Shown here piece by piece: positions 13,042 through 20,330 of a stretch of 20,785 nt of DNA. The stretch covers positions 1 through 20,785 of the forward strand of contig CALDMH010000038.1 of assembly GCA_937915565.1 (NCBI GenBank). Direction: 5' to 3'. The stretch is from an uncultured Clostridia bacterium. GTDB lineage: Bacteria > Bacillota > Clostridia > Christensenellales > Borkfalkiaceae. The notes under the pieces are model-generated. The model saw nothing but the letters and a program-made list of their open reading frames with translations. It was not told the DNA's origin and made no database searches. The position numbers were made by a program, and so were the translations under genes. Each line of letters opens with the position of its first letter. Positions within the stretch are counted from its first letter, which is position 1.

Positions 13042-13643
13042 GCATTTCTTTCCCTAACCCCCGAACCCGAGCCGCATTCTTCCGTCGATTTACGTTCTTC
13101 GTCGGTCGGCGTAAATTTCGTCTCGGCGGGTTTGAGATTTTTGCCGGACGGTTTAAGACTTTTGCCGGACGTATTTTTCAAAACGCCGAAGTTGGCCGCG
13201 CTTATAGAATGAGCTTTTTCTACGGCTATGGCTTCGCTTATAAAATGGAAAGAAGCGGCAAGCTCGCGTATCTTTTCGGTCGTAAGCCCCTGCGCTTCGA
13301 GTACCTTTGCAAACTTGCCCGTGGCAAGGGCGAGTTTTTTGTAATAATTCCTGTTTTTCTCGTCGGTAACTCCTCTCTTTTCTTCGTCAAACCCGTATTT
13401 TTCCGCAAGAATACGTCTGTATTCCGGTTTCAGGCCGCGGAGAGCCTCGTAAACGTCAAGCCTTAAAATTAAAAGTCGTTTCTTGCGTTCGGTAAGCTCG
13501 ATAAGTCGGCTTGCCTGCTGCTCGGCGGGAAGCCTGCACGAAAAACTTCCTATCGCTTTTAACATAAATCTCCTGTCCATACTCTCGATTATTCCGCTGA
13601 TTTCTTCCAGACTTTTGAGCAACGCTTTTTGTTCGATAAACAT
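13035..13643 (-). CDS. Small sigma-region-4-like protein, phage type
   Basis: A 202-aa protein that resembles the small regulators encoded upstream of terminase genes in many Firmicutes phages (ArpU/sigma-70 region 4-like). This is a pattern match, not a firm family call. The N-terminal half is helical (about 1-75, rich in Leu, Glu and Arg). Residues 62-115 look like a region 4 fold: ALRGLKPEYRRILAEKYGF, then an aromatic-basic RNYYKKLALATGKFAKVLE. The C-terminal 50 residues are low-complexity (Lys, Ser, Thr, Glu) and probably disordered. AAGGAG lies six bases before the ATG, and a promoter is at 13679-13706. In phages the terminase subunits would come next; here a plus-strand gene separates it from terL. 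Confidence 0.65.
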   Translation of the reverse strand: MFIEQKALLKSLEEISGIIESMDRRFMLKAIGSFSCRLPAEQQASRLIELTERKKRLLILRLDVYEALRGLKPEYRRILAEKYGFDEEKRGVTDEKNRNYYKKLALATGKFAKVLEAQGLTTEKIRELAASFHFISEAIAVEKAHSISAANFGVLKNTSGKSLKPSGKNLKPAETKFTPTDEERKSTEECGSGSGVRERNAQ

Positions 13644-13678
13644 TTTAATCTCCTTTTTGTTCAGGCGTTTTTGCTCCG

Positions 13679-13706
13679 ATTATAATCGTCGTTTTTCCGT
13701 TTTCAA
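13679..13706 (-). promoter_or_regulatory. Promoter of the sigma-like gene
   Basis: TTGAAA (13701-13706) and TATAAT (13679-13684) with 16-bp spacing on the minus strand; start near 13672 and a leader of about 29 nt. Confidence 0.6.
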
Positions 13707-13862
13707 GACTTTTGTGCACCTTTTTTCGCATCTTTTTTGCCCTCGCAAAATAAAAACGAACATTTGTTTGTGTCATATATTACAGCTTGATATATGCCAT
13801 ATGCCTGTCGCAATTTTCCATTTCGGATTGTCGAATGAAGTCGATTTTTGTCAAAAAAAACG

Positions 13863-13924
13863 TAGGGATTCCATTCGCCCACTAATTACCGCTAGGGATT
13901 CCATTCGCCATCACTAATTGCCGC
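13863..13924. repeat. Two-copy tandem repeat, about 30 bp
   Basis: TAGGGATTCCATTCGCC followed by CACTAATTACCGC (13863-13892), repeated with a 2-bp insertion and one substitution at 13893-13924. It lies in the 416-bp gap between divergent genes (13644-14059), 35 bp before the -35 of the downstream promoter. It may be a pair of operator sites. The remainder of this gap holds the two promoters and AT-rich sequence with no other feature I can support. Confidence 0.7.
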
Positions 13925-13958
13925 TACGGAAAAAACTGAAAAAAGAATTGCCAAAGCC

Positions 13959-13988
13959 TTGTCTTTTGCCCGAAAGGTATGTTATAAT
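13959..13988 (+). promoter_or_regulatory. Promoter of the 886-aa protein gene
   Basis: TTGTCT (13959-13964), 18-bp spacer, TATAAT (13983-13988) with TG before it (extended -10). The start region carries an imperfect palindrome, GAGTAT and ATACTC around TATAT, which could be an operator. Confidence 0.65.
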
Positions 13989-14059
13989 CGAAAAGGAGTA
14001 TTATATATACTCAAAACAAGTATGTGAAAGCTTCGTTTTCGGGGCGAACGGAATTACAA

Positions 14060-16720
14060 ATGAAGAGATTACCCGCGATTATCCTGATTTTAATATCCTT
14101 GGTTTTAACGCTCGCGCTCCCCGCGACGGCCCGCCTCCGCGCTTTTGCGGACGGAAACGGCTCTGACGGCGGTGCGGTTTCGTATGCCTCCGAAAATTCT
14201 CTTCCGACAGACATTTTCTTGCCGACGAGTTATTTGCAATATTACAAACTCGATAATCCTTACGCGATTTGCCGTTACGAGGAAAACGGGGACGCGTTCG
14301 TTGCGATTTCCCACGCCGGCGCGATTGTGATTTACAGGCGTTCGAGCGAAACGGGAAGCGAACAATTCCGCTCGGTTAAAATAGAAGGTTCGTCCGCAAT
14401 AGGCGTTCCCTCGATTGCGAAATACAAAAACTTTTTGATATTCACGCAGTGGTCGAATATTTACTACGTCGACGTCTCCGATTTCGATTCGGCGCACACG
14501 GGAAAGCAGGTTAAAACCAGCCTCGCGTGCAGCAACGGATTCTCCGTGAACGGCGACGCCATTGCCGTGACCACTAACAGTGCGGTGATTTATTACGACC
14601 TTTCCGTGAGCGGCGGCGAACTTCAATTCAGGCAAAAAACAGAGCGAGCTTACCGCTACGAAATAACCAACCTCACCGCGATTTATCTCGCGGACGACTA
14701 TAAAACCTACTTCCACTCCAACGACGCGAAAGCGATTTACGAATACTCGCCCGAAACGGCAACGGCAAGAAAAATCGTCACGAACGTGGAAAACGTAAAA
14801 TCCATCGCGCAGGGCAAGGAAACGGGCAACACTCTGTTCTATTCTTCCAGCGACGGGCTGTTCTCGGTTAATCCCAAGGAATCCGACCCCGAACCCACCG
14901 AAATCCGCAGCGTTTCCACGAGCGGCGAAAGAGATTTGGGAAAACTTTGGAATCCGCAGGGAATATGCGTCGTGGACGGAAAACTCTGGATTGTGGACGC
15001 CGATAATTCCGACGGTAAAAATTCGATAAACGCCGTTCAGGAATACGACCTCGAAAAGAACGAATTCACCGATTTTGCGATAACAACAAACTCGAAAGCG
15101 GTGAACAGGCTCACCGACAAAGCGCGCGACATAACGATTTTCGGCGATAAAATTTACGCTTTGGACGAAGACAGGATAGTCGTTATCGAAAACGCCGACG
15201 ACGTTCCCGAAAACAGGATTTATTACAGGATAGACCTCGATTCTGCGGTTGACGATTTCGCCGTTTGCGGCGATTACCTCGCTTATTCGTCCTTCGCTTC
15301 GTCCAACCAGACCTCGAAAGTGACCGTGGCGAAAATCACTCGTCCGGACGCGGACAGCCCTATTCTCGGTTTGGAAAAACTCTTCGATTCGAGCAAAAAC
15401 CTTTCAAACATTCAGATAAGGGACGTCGCTTGTATGGACGACGTGTTTTATTTCATCGGCTCACAACTCAACCACCCCGTTCTCTATTCGTTCGACGCCG
15501 CTTCGCCGACCGACGAACTTAAACAGATTGCGAGATTCGACGACGTGGACGGCGCGGCGACGAAAATTTGCGCAGACCCGTTCAACTCGCTTTATTTCTC
15601 GGTTAAAACCACCGGCGGTTACGACCTTTACAAGTATGAGAACGGCGTTAAATCGCTTATAAAACGAGTTTCGGCTTCAAAAACGCTGCTTTCCTTGCAA
15701 ACCGATTTGGACGGAAAACTCTATCTCCTTTACGAAAACAACCTTGCGGAATGTTATAACGGAACGGAAAAAGTCTTTTCAAAAACCGTTGAACCTTCCG
15801 ATAATCTCGGCAAAATCAAACCTGCGGCGGCAATGTGCGTAAGTTGCGATTCGCGTTACGCTTACTTCATTTTCGAGGGATTGATTCTGCGCTCCTCCGA
15901 GGACGCGAACCTTCGCATCGCCACGCCTTACACGATAAATATCCCCACCGACTTTTCCTTTAAATATTCCGAAGACGAAGTTTACGGAAAAATCAGAAAG
16001 GGCGCGAAGCTTTTTGAAATTAAAGCCTCGGACGTTTCGAGCGAGTTTTTCGCGTTTGAAAAATTCGCGATAGAAAGCGGCAAACAGGATTACGTCGTGA
16101 AAGATTTGCACAATCGATATTATCTCATAATCAACGGTAAACGCGCGGCAATCGTGAGGAAAAACGATTTAGTCGAATCGAGCAGGTTCGCCGTTACGCC
16201 CGCAAGCGAAACGGTTTACGCCATAACGGATTTCCGCACCTACGGAATCCCCGTGCTCGGGAAAAGTTGCGTAACCGCCGCTTCCGCCGTAAAATACGAC
16301 AAGCTCGCCGTAGTCGGCAAACTCCGCTTCAACGACGACGATTATTACGCCGTTAAAATAGGCGAGGAAACGGGCTTTATCCCGGCGTCTTTCGTCGCCG
16401 ACGAATATCTCGTCGAAACGGAATATTCGAAACTCGAAAACGCTTACGTTTACTCGAAAAACGGCGCGGAAGTTTACGCCGAGGACCTCTCCACCGTTAC
16501 GGACACTTTCAAATCCTACAAACAAGTCGTCGTTCTTTCGGTTTCGGGCGATTACGCGAAAATCGTTTACGACGGTAAAATCGGTTACGTTAGGAGCGAA
16601 TTTATCGTTAAGGACAGCAAGAAAAACGCAATTAAAGCCGCGGCGATTATTATTCTCGCCTTCTCGCTGTTCGTCACGACTTACTATTTTGAAAAACGTT
16701 ATCTTTTAAAATCGGAATAA
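14060..16720 (+). CDS. Large secreted protein: beta-propeller-like region, SH3-like repeats, C-terminal anchor
   Basis: An 886-aa protein of unknown function. The signal peptide (MKRLPAIILILISLVL start) runs to about residue 30. Residues 40-690 are beta-rich with recurring short strands such as GKLWIVDADNSDG, GDKIYALDEDRIVVIE and GKLYLLYENN, as expected of WD/NHL-type propeller blades, though I cannot fix a family. Residues of about 705-850 hold two SH3-like units (GEETGFIPASFV and DGKIGYVRSEFI). A single membrane segment at about 857-878 and a short basic tail follow. The ATG at 14060 is preferred over a GTG at 14024 because the signal peptide starts there; GGA nine bases upstream is a weak ribosome binding site. 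It is probably displayed on the cell surface. Confidence 0.8.
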   Translation: MKRLPAIILILISLVLTLALPATARLRAFADGNGSDGGAVSYASENSLPTDIFLPTSYLQYYKLDNPYAICRYEENGDAFVAISHAGAIVIYRRSSETGSEQFRSVKIEGSSAIGVPSIAKYKNFLIFTQWSNIYYVDVSDFDSAHTGKQVKTSLACSNGFSVNGDAIAVTTNSAVIYYDLSVSGGELQFRQKTERAYRYEITNLTAIYLADDYKTYFHSNDAKAIYEYSPETATARKIVTNVENVKSIAQGKETGNTLFYSSSDGLFSVNPKESDPEPTEIRSVSTSGERDLGKLWNPQGICVVDGKLWIVDADNSDGKNSINAVQEYDLEKNEFTDFAITTNSKAVNRLTDKARDITIFGDKIYALDEDRIVVIENADDVPENRIYYRIDLDSAVDDFAVCGDYLAYSSFASSNQTSKVTVAKITRPDADSPILGLEKLFDSSKNLSNIQIRDVACMDDVFYFIGSQLNHPVLYSFDAASPTDELKQIARFDDVDGAATKICADPFNSLYFSVKTTGGYDLYKYENGVKSLIKRVSASKTLLSLQTDLDGKLYLLYENNLAECYNGTEKVFSKTVEPSDNLGKIKPAAAMCVSCDSRYAYFIFEGLILRSSEDANLRIATPYTINIPTDFSFKYSEDEVYGKIRKGAKLFEIKASDVSSEFFAFEKFAIESGKQDYVVKDLHNRYYLIINGKRAAIVRKNDLVESSRFAVTPASETVYAITDFRTYGIPVLGKSCVTAASAVKYDKLAVVGKLRFNDDDYYAVKIGEETGFIPASFVADEYLVETEYSKLENAYVYSKNGAEVYAEDLSTVTDTFKSYKQVVVLSVSGDYAKIVYDGKIGYVRSEFIVKDSKKNAIKAAAIIILAFSLFVTTYYFEKRYLLKSE

Positions 16721-16726
16721 TATTAA

Positions 16727-16770
16727 ATAATCCGCGGGCGGAAATTTTCAAATTTCCGCCCGCGGATTAT
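16727..16770. terminator. Long GC-rich hairpin after the 886-aa protein gene
   Basis: Near-perfect 21-bp arms containing ATCCGCGGGCGG and CCGCCCGCGGAT around a tiny centre. No U tract follows on the plus strand; the second hairpin at 16799-16827 supplies it. Confidence 0.7.
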
Positions 16771-16798
16771 AAACCGATAACGCATAAAACGATAAATT

Positions 16799-16827
16799 AA
16801 ACGCAGGGTTCTCGCCCTGCGTTTTTT
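16799..16827 (+). terminator. Intrinsic terminator (AACGCAGGG type)
   Basis: AAACGCAGGG / CCCTGCGTTT with loop TTCTCG, then a run of T. Closely similar to the hairpin at 18984-19014. Confidence 0.9.
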
Positions 16828-16925
16828 ATTTGAAATTTTAATTACTTTTTCGAGGGGCGTTACCTTTTTAAACGGCGGCAGGCAAACCGCTCGTCACGCA
16901 ATAAACTTCACGTTACAAAAGCTGG

Positions 16926-16954
16926 GCTATAAGTCGATTATTCGGCATATTTTT
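16926..16954 (-). repeat. Dispersed motif copy B
   Basis: GCTATAAGTCGATTATTCGG followed by CATATTTTT, ending at the stop codon of the XRE gene. Shares CTATAAGTCGATTAT with copy A and CGGCATATTTT with copy C. Confidence 0.55.
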
Positions 16955-17166
16955 CAAAAACTATCTTTAATGCCGAGAAGGTAATCCGCTGATACGCCGA
17001 AAGAAACGGCAATCTTTTTTAAGAGGTCATACCCCGGTTTTGCCTTACCTTTCAGCCATTCGCTCACCTGACTTTGCTTTATCCCTACGGTTTTGGCAAA
17101 AGCCGTTTGAGTTAAGTTGTTGATAACGAGAAATTCTTTTAATATATCCGAAAACGTGTAGTCCAT
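16954..17166 (-). CDS. XRE-family (Cro/CI-type) repressor
   Basis: A 70-aa DNA-binding protein made of a single helix-turn-helix domain of the Cro/CI (HTH_3) family. The HTH is in LTQTAFAKTVGIKQSQVSEW (about 18-37), and the typical end ISFGVSADYLLG-like sequence (here VSFGVSADYLLG, about 54-65) is present. There is no C-terminal sensor domain. The region before the ATG has no ribosome binding site, and a perfect TATAAT lies so close (17175-17180) that the mRNA would be almost leaderless, as for lambda cI. Two matching palindromes between it and the divergent gene at 17333 are its likely operators, so it probably represses both itself and that gene. Confidence 0.93.
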   Translation of the reverse strand: MDYTFSDILKEFLVINNLTQTAFAKTVGIKQSQVSEWLKGKAKPGYDLLKKIAVSFGVSADYLLGIKDSF

Positions 17167-17174
17167 ATTATTAT

Positions 17175-17180
17175 ATTATA
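17175..17180 (-). promoter_or_regulatory. -10 element of the XRE gene
   Basis: Perfect TATAAT on the minus strand ending nine bases before the ATG at 17166; no clear -35. It overlaps operator 1. Confidence 0.5.
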
Positions 17181-17193
17181 GAAAATTCTATAA
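17176..17193. promoter_or_regulatory. Operator 1, predicted XRE binding site
   Basis: Perfect 8-bp arms in TTATAGAAAATTCTATAA, containing TAGAA-AA-TTCTA. It covers the -10 region of the XRE gene itself. Confidence 0.8.
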
Positions 17194-17199
17194 TAATAC

Positions 17200-17228
17200 T
17201 TGACATATAGAATATTCTATGTTAAATT
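17200..17228 (+). promoter_or_regulatory. Promoter of the 527-aa membrane protein gene
   Basis: Consensus TTGACA (17200-17205), 17-bp spacer, TAAATT (17223-17228). The spacer is filled by operator 2, so a bound repressor would exclude RNA polymerase. Confidence 0.8.
17207..17220. promoter_or_regulatory. Operator 2, predicted XRE binding site
   Basis: Perfect 14-bp palindrome ATAGAATATTCTAT, sharing TAGAA-nn-TTCTA with operator 1; the two centres are 29 bp apart. Confidence 0.8.
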
Positions 17229-17332
17229 ATCGGTAGTAAATATTTTGCCGAGTTCAAGCAAAACGTTACTATGCCGGCCGAAGATAAAACGAACCTTGGC
17301 CTTGTGGCATATAAAAACAAGGAGAAGAAAAA

Positions 17333-18916
17333 ATGGAATTTGAACACGTTTACACTGCGAGAAAAGAACACACGAAAGAACAGTTTTTGCGAGAAGCGTT
17401 AATCAGAATTGCAAGCAACACCAAAACGCCGGTTGACGCCGTGAAAGCCGATTTCGGAGAGGTTAAAGAAAGCGTAAAAGAAGTTATCGTAATGGCGGCC
17501 CACGTTTCGTCGGACTACTCCGCTTCAATCGGTTACGACAGAGAAGAAGATTACCGCACAACCGAAAGCAAATATTTAAACGAAGGAGAATGGTACACCT
17601 ACAACGGAGTCCAAAGACGCGCAAATACTAGTCGTCGTTATGAAGTGGACGTCGTTAAAACGAGAACCGTAACCGATTGGCAACCGTTCAGCGGCCATAT
17701 CGACAACGACGTGGCTTGCGCGGCGATAAACGGCGACGAGGAATACGACGATAGCAGGCTTATCGAAGTGCTTCAATCCGCAGAAAATAAGGGCTATACG
17801 ACCGAAGAGGGAGAGGCCGTGGTTTCTCAAAAAGGATTTGAAACGGTTAAATCGTCGTGTATAAACGTAGTTGAAAGCGAGATTGATTTTCCCGGCGACC
17901 GTTATAGAGATTTTCACAGCAACCCAACCGTCGACGTAAACTCATTGGAGTGTTATAAACTTCCTTTTTACGAGGTAGAATACACCTACAAAGGTAAAAA
18001 ATACAAAATTTCAGACTTTGCAAACGGCGATTTTCGCTTAAATGCCGATTATCCGCCCAACGACGTAGACGTAGTCGCCGTAGCGTCCAACGACACGAAG
18101 CCGTATAGAACGCAAATGATTGTCGGATGGGCGACTTTCGGCCTGCTATTCGTTCTCAGCTGCGTTCTTATGGCGGCCAAAGCGTTCTGGCTGTTTATTC
18201 CCACGACTTTGGCTTTGGCGCTTGCAATCACGTTACACGTTATCAGCGACAAAAAATACTCCGAAAGAATTCGAGAATTAACCGAAAACAACGTGATTTC
18301 AAAAAGAAAAGAATTGGAAAACGTTTTAACGAAAAAAGGATACGATAAACTTACCGAGGACGAATCGGGATTGTTCGACTCTAAAAAAATCGGAGAAACC
18401 GCTTCTTACAGCAATCAACGCAAAGGCGTGAAAATACCTGCGATTATATGTTCGATAGCAACGGCGATTCTTATAATCGTATCGATAGCCGTTCCTTCGG
18501 TTCAGGCGTCGGCCGCAAAAGACAAAGCGTTGCACTCCCCCGACCAGATTACCGTGTCCATAATTTCAAAAACGCAAGAATTTAAGGAGACCGATTCCGT
18601 ATATTCAAGCGGTTGCTATTATATATATTTGGATTATAAAATAACAGCAAAGGATATGGGCGCAACTTACGTTACGTTACAAACCACCATATACGATAAA
18701 TCCGGAAAAGAACTCGGCGAGCTTAACACGTCTTTGGATATAGACGTAAAAGCCGGTTCGACGAACACTTACTCCACTTACGTTGAAAATTACGACCTCG
18801 ACAGGAATGAAACGTTCAAAGCTCTTTATAACACAAAATTTTCCGACCTGAAATTTGAAATCAAAATCAAAAGAATTACTTTTTCAGACGGTAAATACTG
18901 GAAGCAAGGTTATTAA
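17333..18916 (+). CDS. XRE-controlled multi-domain membrane protein, unknown function
   Basis: A 527-aa protein I do not recognise. There is no signal peptide. A soluble N-terminal region (1-255) has a helical start followed by a beta-rich domain with YEVEYTYKGKKYKISDF near residue 213. Two membrane segments form a hairpin (about 262-281 and 284-303). A charged loop with a coiled-coil-like helix (305-345) leads to a third segment (about 367-392). The C-terminal domain (405-527) is beta-rich and resembles small extracellular Ig-like domains. This puts the N-terminal region in the cytoplasm and the end outside, if the count of three segments is right. AAGGAGA lies seven bases before the ATG. 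It is divergent from the XRE gene and appears to be the sole gene of its transcript. Confidence 0.8.
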   Translation: MEFEHVYTARKEHTKEQFLREALIRIASNTKTPVDAVKADFGEVKESVKEVIVMAAHVSSDYSASIGYDREEDYRTTESKYLNEGEWYTYNGVQRRANTSRRYEVDVVKTRTVTDWQPFSGHIDNDVACAAINGDEEYDDSRLIEVLQSAENKGYTTEEGEAVVSQKGFETVKSSCINVVESEIDFPGDRYRDFHSNPTVDVNSLECYKLPFYEVEYTYKGKKYKISDFANGDFRLNADYPPNDVDVVAVASNDTKPYRTQMIVGWATFGLLFVLSCVLMAAKAFWLFIPTTLALALAITLHVISDKKYSERIRELTENNVISKRKELENVLTKKGYDKLTEDESGLFDSKKIGETASYSNQRKGVKIPAIICSIATAILIIVSIAVPSVQASAAKDKALHSPDQITVSIISKTQEFKETDSVYSSGCYYIYLDYKITAKDMGATYVTLQTTIYDKSGKELGELNTSLDIDVKAGSTNTYSTYVENYDLDRNETFKALYNTKFSDLKFEIKIKRITFSDGKYWKQGY

Positions 18917-18924
18917 ATCGAATT

Positions 18925-18958
18925 CGGCGGGCGGGAGTTTAAAAACTTTCGCCCGCCG
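18925..18958. terminator. GC-rich hairpin after the 527-aa protein gene
   Basis: CGGCGGGCGGGAGTTT pairs with AAACTTTCGCCCGCCG (two mismatches). An A-rich stretch follows, so no U tract on the plus strand. Same position relative to the gene end as the hairpin at 16727-16770. Confidence 0.6.
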
Positions 18959-18983
18959 CAAAAAAACACCGGAAATAAAACGA

Positions 18984-19014
18984 AAAACGCAGGGGTTAAA
19001 TCCCTGCGTTTTAT
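18984..19014. terminator. Intrinsic terminator (AACGCAGGG type), between convergent genes
   Basis: AAAACGCAGGG / CCCTGCGTTTT with a T-rich end on the plus strand and a T run on the minus strand too, so it can serve both the 527-aa protein gene and the convergent kinase gene. Confidence 0.85.
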
Positions 19015-19033
19015 TTACGTTATTAAAAAGTCC

Positions 19034-19062
19034 GCCTATAAGCCGTTTAATCGGCATATTTT
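19034..19062 (-). repeat. Dispersed motif copy C
   Basis: GCCTATAAGCCGTTTAATCG followed by GCATATTTT. It overlaps the stop codon and last codons of the kinase gene (stop at 19047-19049). GCCG-TTTAAT-CGGC inside it forms a small hairpin. Confidence 0.55.
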
Positions 19063-20165
19063 GAAACAATCGCCTTCATTTCGTCAAGCTTTGAAAGCAT
19101 ATCCTTTGCAAGCGTAAGCTGGCAACGCGCCCTGTCTAAATTATGCTCCGGATAAGCCGTTTTGAAATAAACGTCGCCGTTTAAATAATCGGTTAAAAAT
19201 CGCAAACCGCATTCCGCCGTCATCGTAAACGCGCCGAGCGCAAGCGTGTCTTTTTCGTTACGCGTCAACACGCCTTTCAACTTTCCGATAAACCCTTTCG
19301 CAAAAGCGTCGAATTTGCCGAAATCGAGCCCGACTTTCTCCAAATCCCTTTCGTCCTCTTTGGCGGAATTGGCTATGAACCTTATGGCGTCGCCGAAATC
19401 GAACCCGACAAGCCCGGGCATAACCGTATCCAAATCGATAACGCAAAGGTATTCGCCCGTTTTTTTATCGAATAAAACGTTGTTGCACTTGGTGTCGTTA
19501 TGCGTAACTTTAAGCGGAAGTTCGCCGCAGCGTTGCATTTTATACATTTCCGTAGCCGTTTCGCGAAGAGCCGAAAACTCCTCTATTTCCCGCAAAACGC
19601 CGTGAGCGCGGCGCGCCGAATCGTTTTTAACGGCTTCGTCGAACGCCTCGTATCGCATAATCGTGTTGTGGAAATGCGGAATGGTTATATTGAGTTTTTT
19701 CACGGGAAAATCCGCCAGCCTTAACTGAAAATCGCCGAAGGCCTTGCCGGCCTCCTCGATGATGCCGAGATTATCCGTTTCGTTGTAAGTTTCCGAATCG
19801 TCTATGAAACGGGAACAACGCCAGAATCCGCCGTTCGGCCCGACGTAATAAAACTTGCCGTCGGAAGCCGTTTGAAAATGAAGAACGAGCCTTTTTGCCG
19901 TGACGCCCGTTGCTTTTATCTTATTTCTTATGTACTCGGTGATAACGGAAATATTCTCCATCACCTGTTCGGGATTTTTGAAAACGTACGAATTGATTCT
20001 TTGCAGGCAATAATCCTTCATTTCTCCGTCCCTGTAAAAATAAACCTTGAAAGAAGTGTTTATATGCCCGTTGGTGAGCGTTTCAAAGTATTTAAAATCG
20101 CCTTCCAAGCCGAATTCGCGGCAAATATCCTCGATGAAATCGTTGGTTATGTTCTCTTTTATCAT
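19047..20165 (-). CDS. Sugar kinase of the aminoglycoside phosphotransferase fold, N-acetylhexosamine 1-kinase-like
   Basis: A 372-aa cytosolic kinase that resembles NahK, which phosphorylates the anomeric carbon of N-acetylglucosamine or N-acetylgalactosamine in salvage of host or dietary glycans. Family landmarks are TNGHINTSF (31-39, nucleotide loop), the catalytic loop THNDTKCNNVLFD (221-233, Asp224 as base, Asn229 for metal) and the metal-binding IDLDTVMPG with GFDFGDAIRF (243-263). Length fits NahK. The substrate is inferred from similarity; a different hexosamine or choline-like substrate is possible, and the usual partner genes (phosphorylase, epimerase, uridylyltransferase) are not adjacent. 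The ribosome binding site is unclear (GGGGG lies about 15 bases before the ATG). Strong promoter at 20229-20257. Confidence 0.85.
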   Translation of the reverse strand: MIKENITNDFIEDICREFGLEGDFKYFETLTNGHINTSFKVYFYRDGEMKDYCLQRINSYVFKNPEQVMENISVITEYIRNKIKATGVTAKRLVLHFQTASDGKFYYVGPNGGFWRCSRFIDDSETYNETDNLGIIEEAGKAFGDFQLRLADFPVKKLNITIPHFHNTIMRYEAFDEAVKNDSARRAHGVLREIEEFSALRETATEMYKMQRCGELPLKVTHNDTKCNNVLFDKKTGEYLCVIDLDTVMPGLVGFDFGDAIRFIANSAKEDERDLEKVGLDFGKFDAFAKGFIGKLKGVLTRNEKDTLALGAFTMTAECGLRFLTDYLNGDVYFKTAYPEHNLDRARCQLTLAKDMLSKLDEMKAIVSKYAD

Positions 20166-20228
20166 TCCGTAAACCGTTCCCCCTGATACAATATACGCAT
20201 CCGTCCGGTCATTTTGTTTAATAACGCC

Positions 20229-20257
20229 ATTATATCATATCGTCAGGTCTTTTGCAA
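20229..20257 (-). promoter_or_regulatory. Promoter of the kinase gene
   Basis: TTGCAA (20252-20257) and perfect TATAAT (20229-20234), 17-bp spacing on the minus strand; start near 20222 with a leader of about 57 nt. Confidence 0.75.
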
Positions 20258-20330
20258 GCCTTTCCCGAAAATTTTGCTCCGCAGTGCAATTCGTCCGAAA
20301 TTCCTCGAACGGAAATCGCCGAAAAAGCCG

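Noticed and set aside
13757..13770. CGAACATTTGTTTG as a LexA (SOS) box
   Set aside because: It matches the Bacillus-type consensus at about 12 of 14 positions but lies about 50 bp upstream of the -35 of the nearest promoter, too far for simple repression, and the polymerase/yolD genes have no such box.
13863..13924. CRISPR array
   Set aside because: Only two adjacent copies with no spacers and no cas genes.
14105..14716. Minus-strand frames opposite the 886-aa protein gene
   Set aside because: Arg-rich shadow frames without ribosome binding sites.
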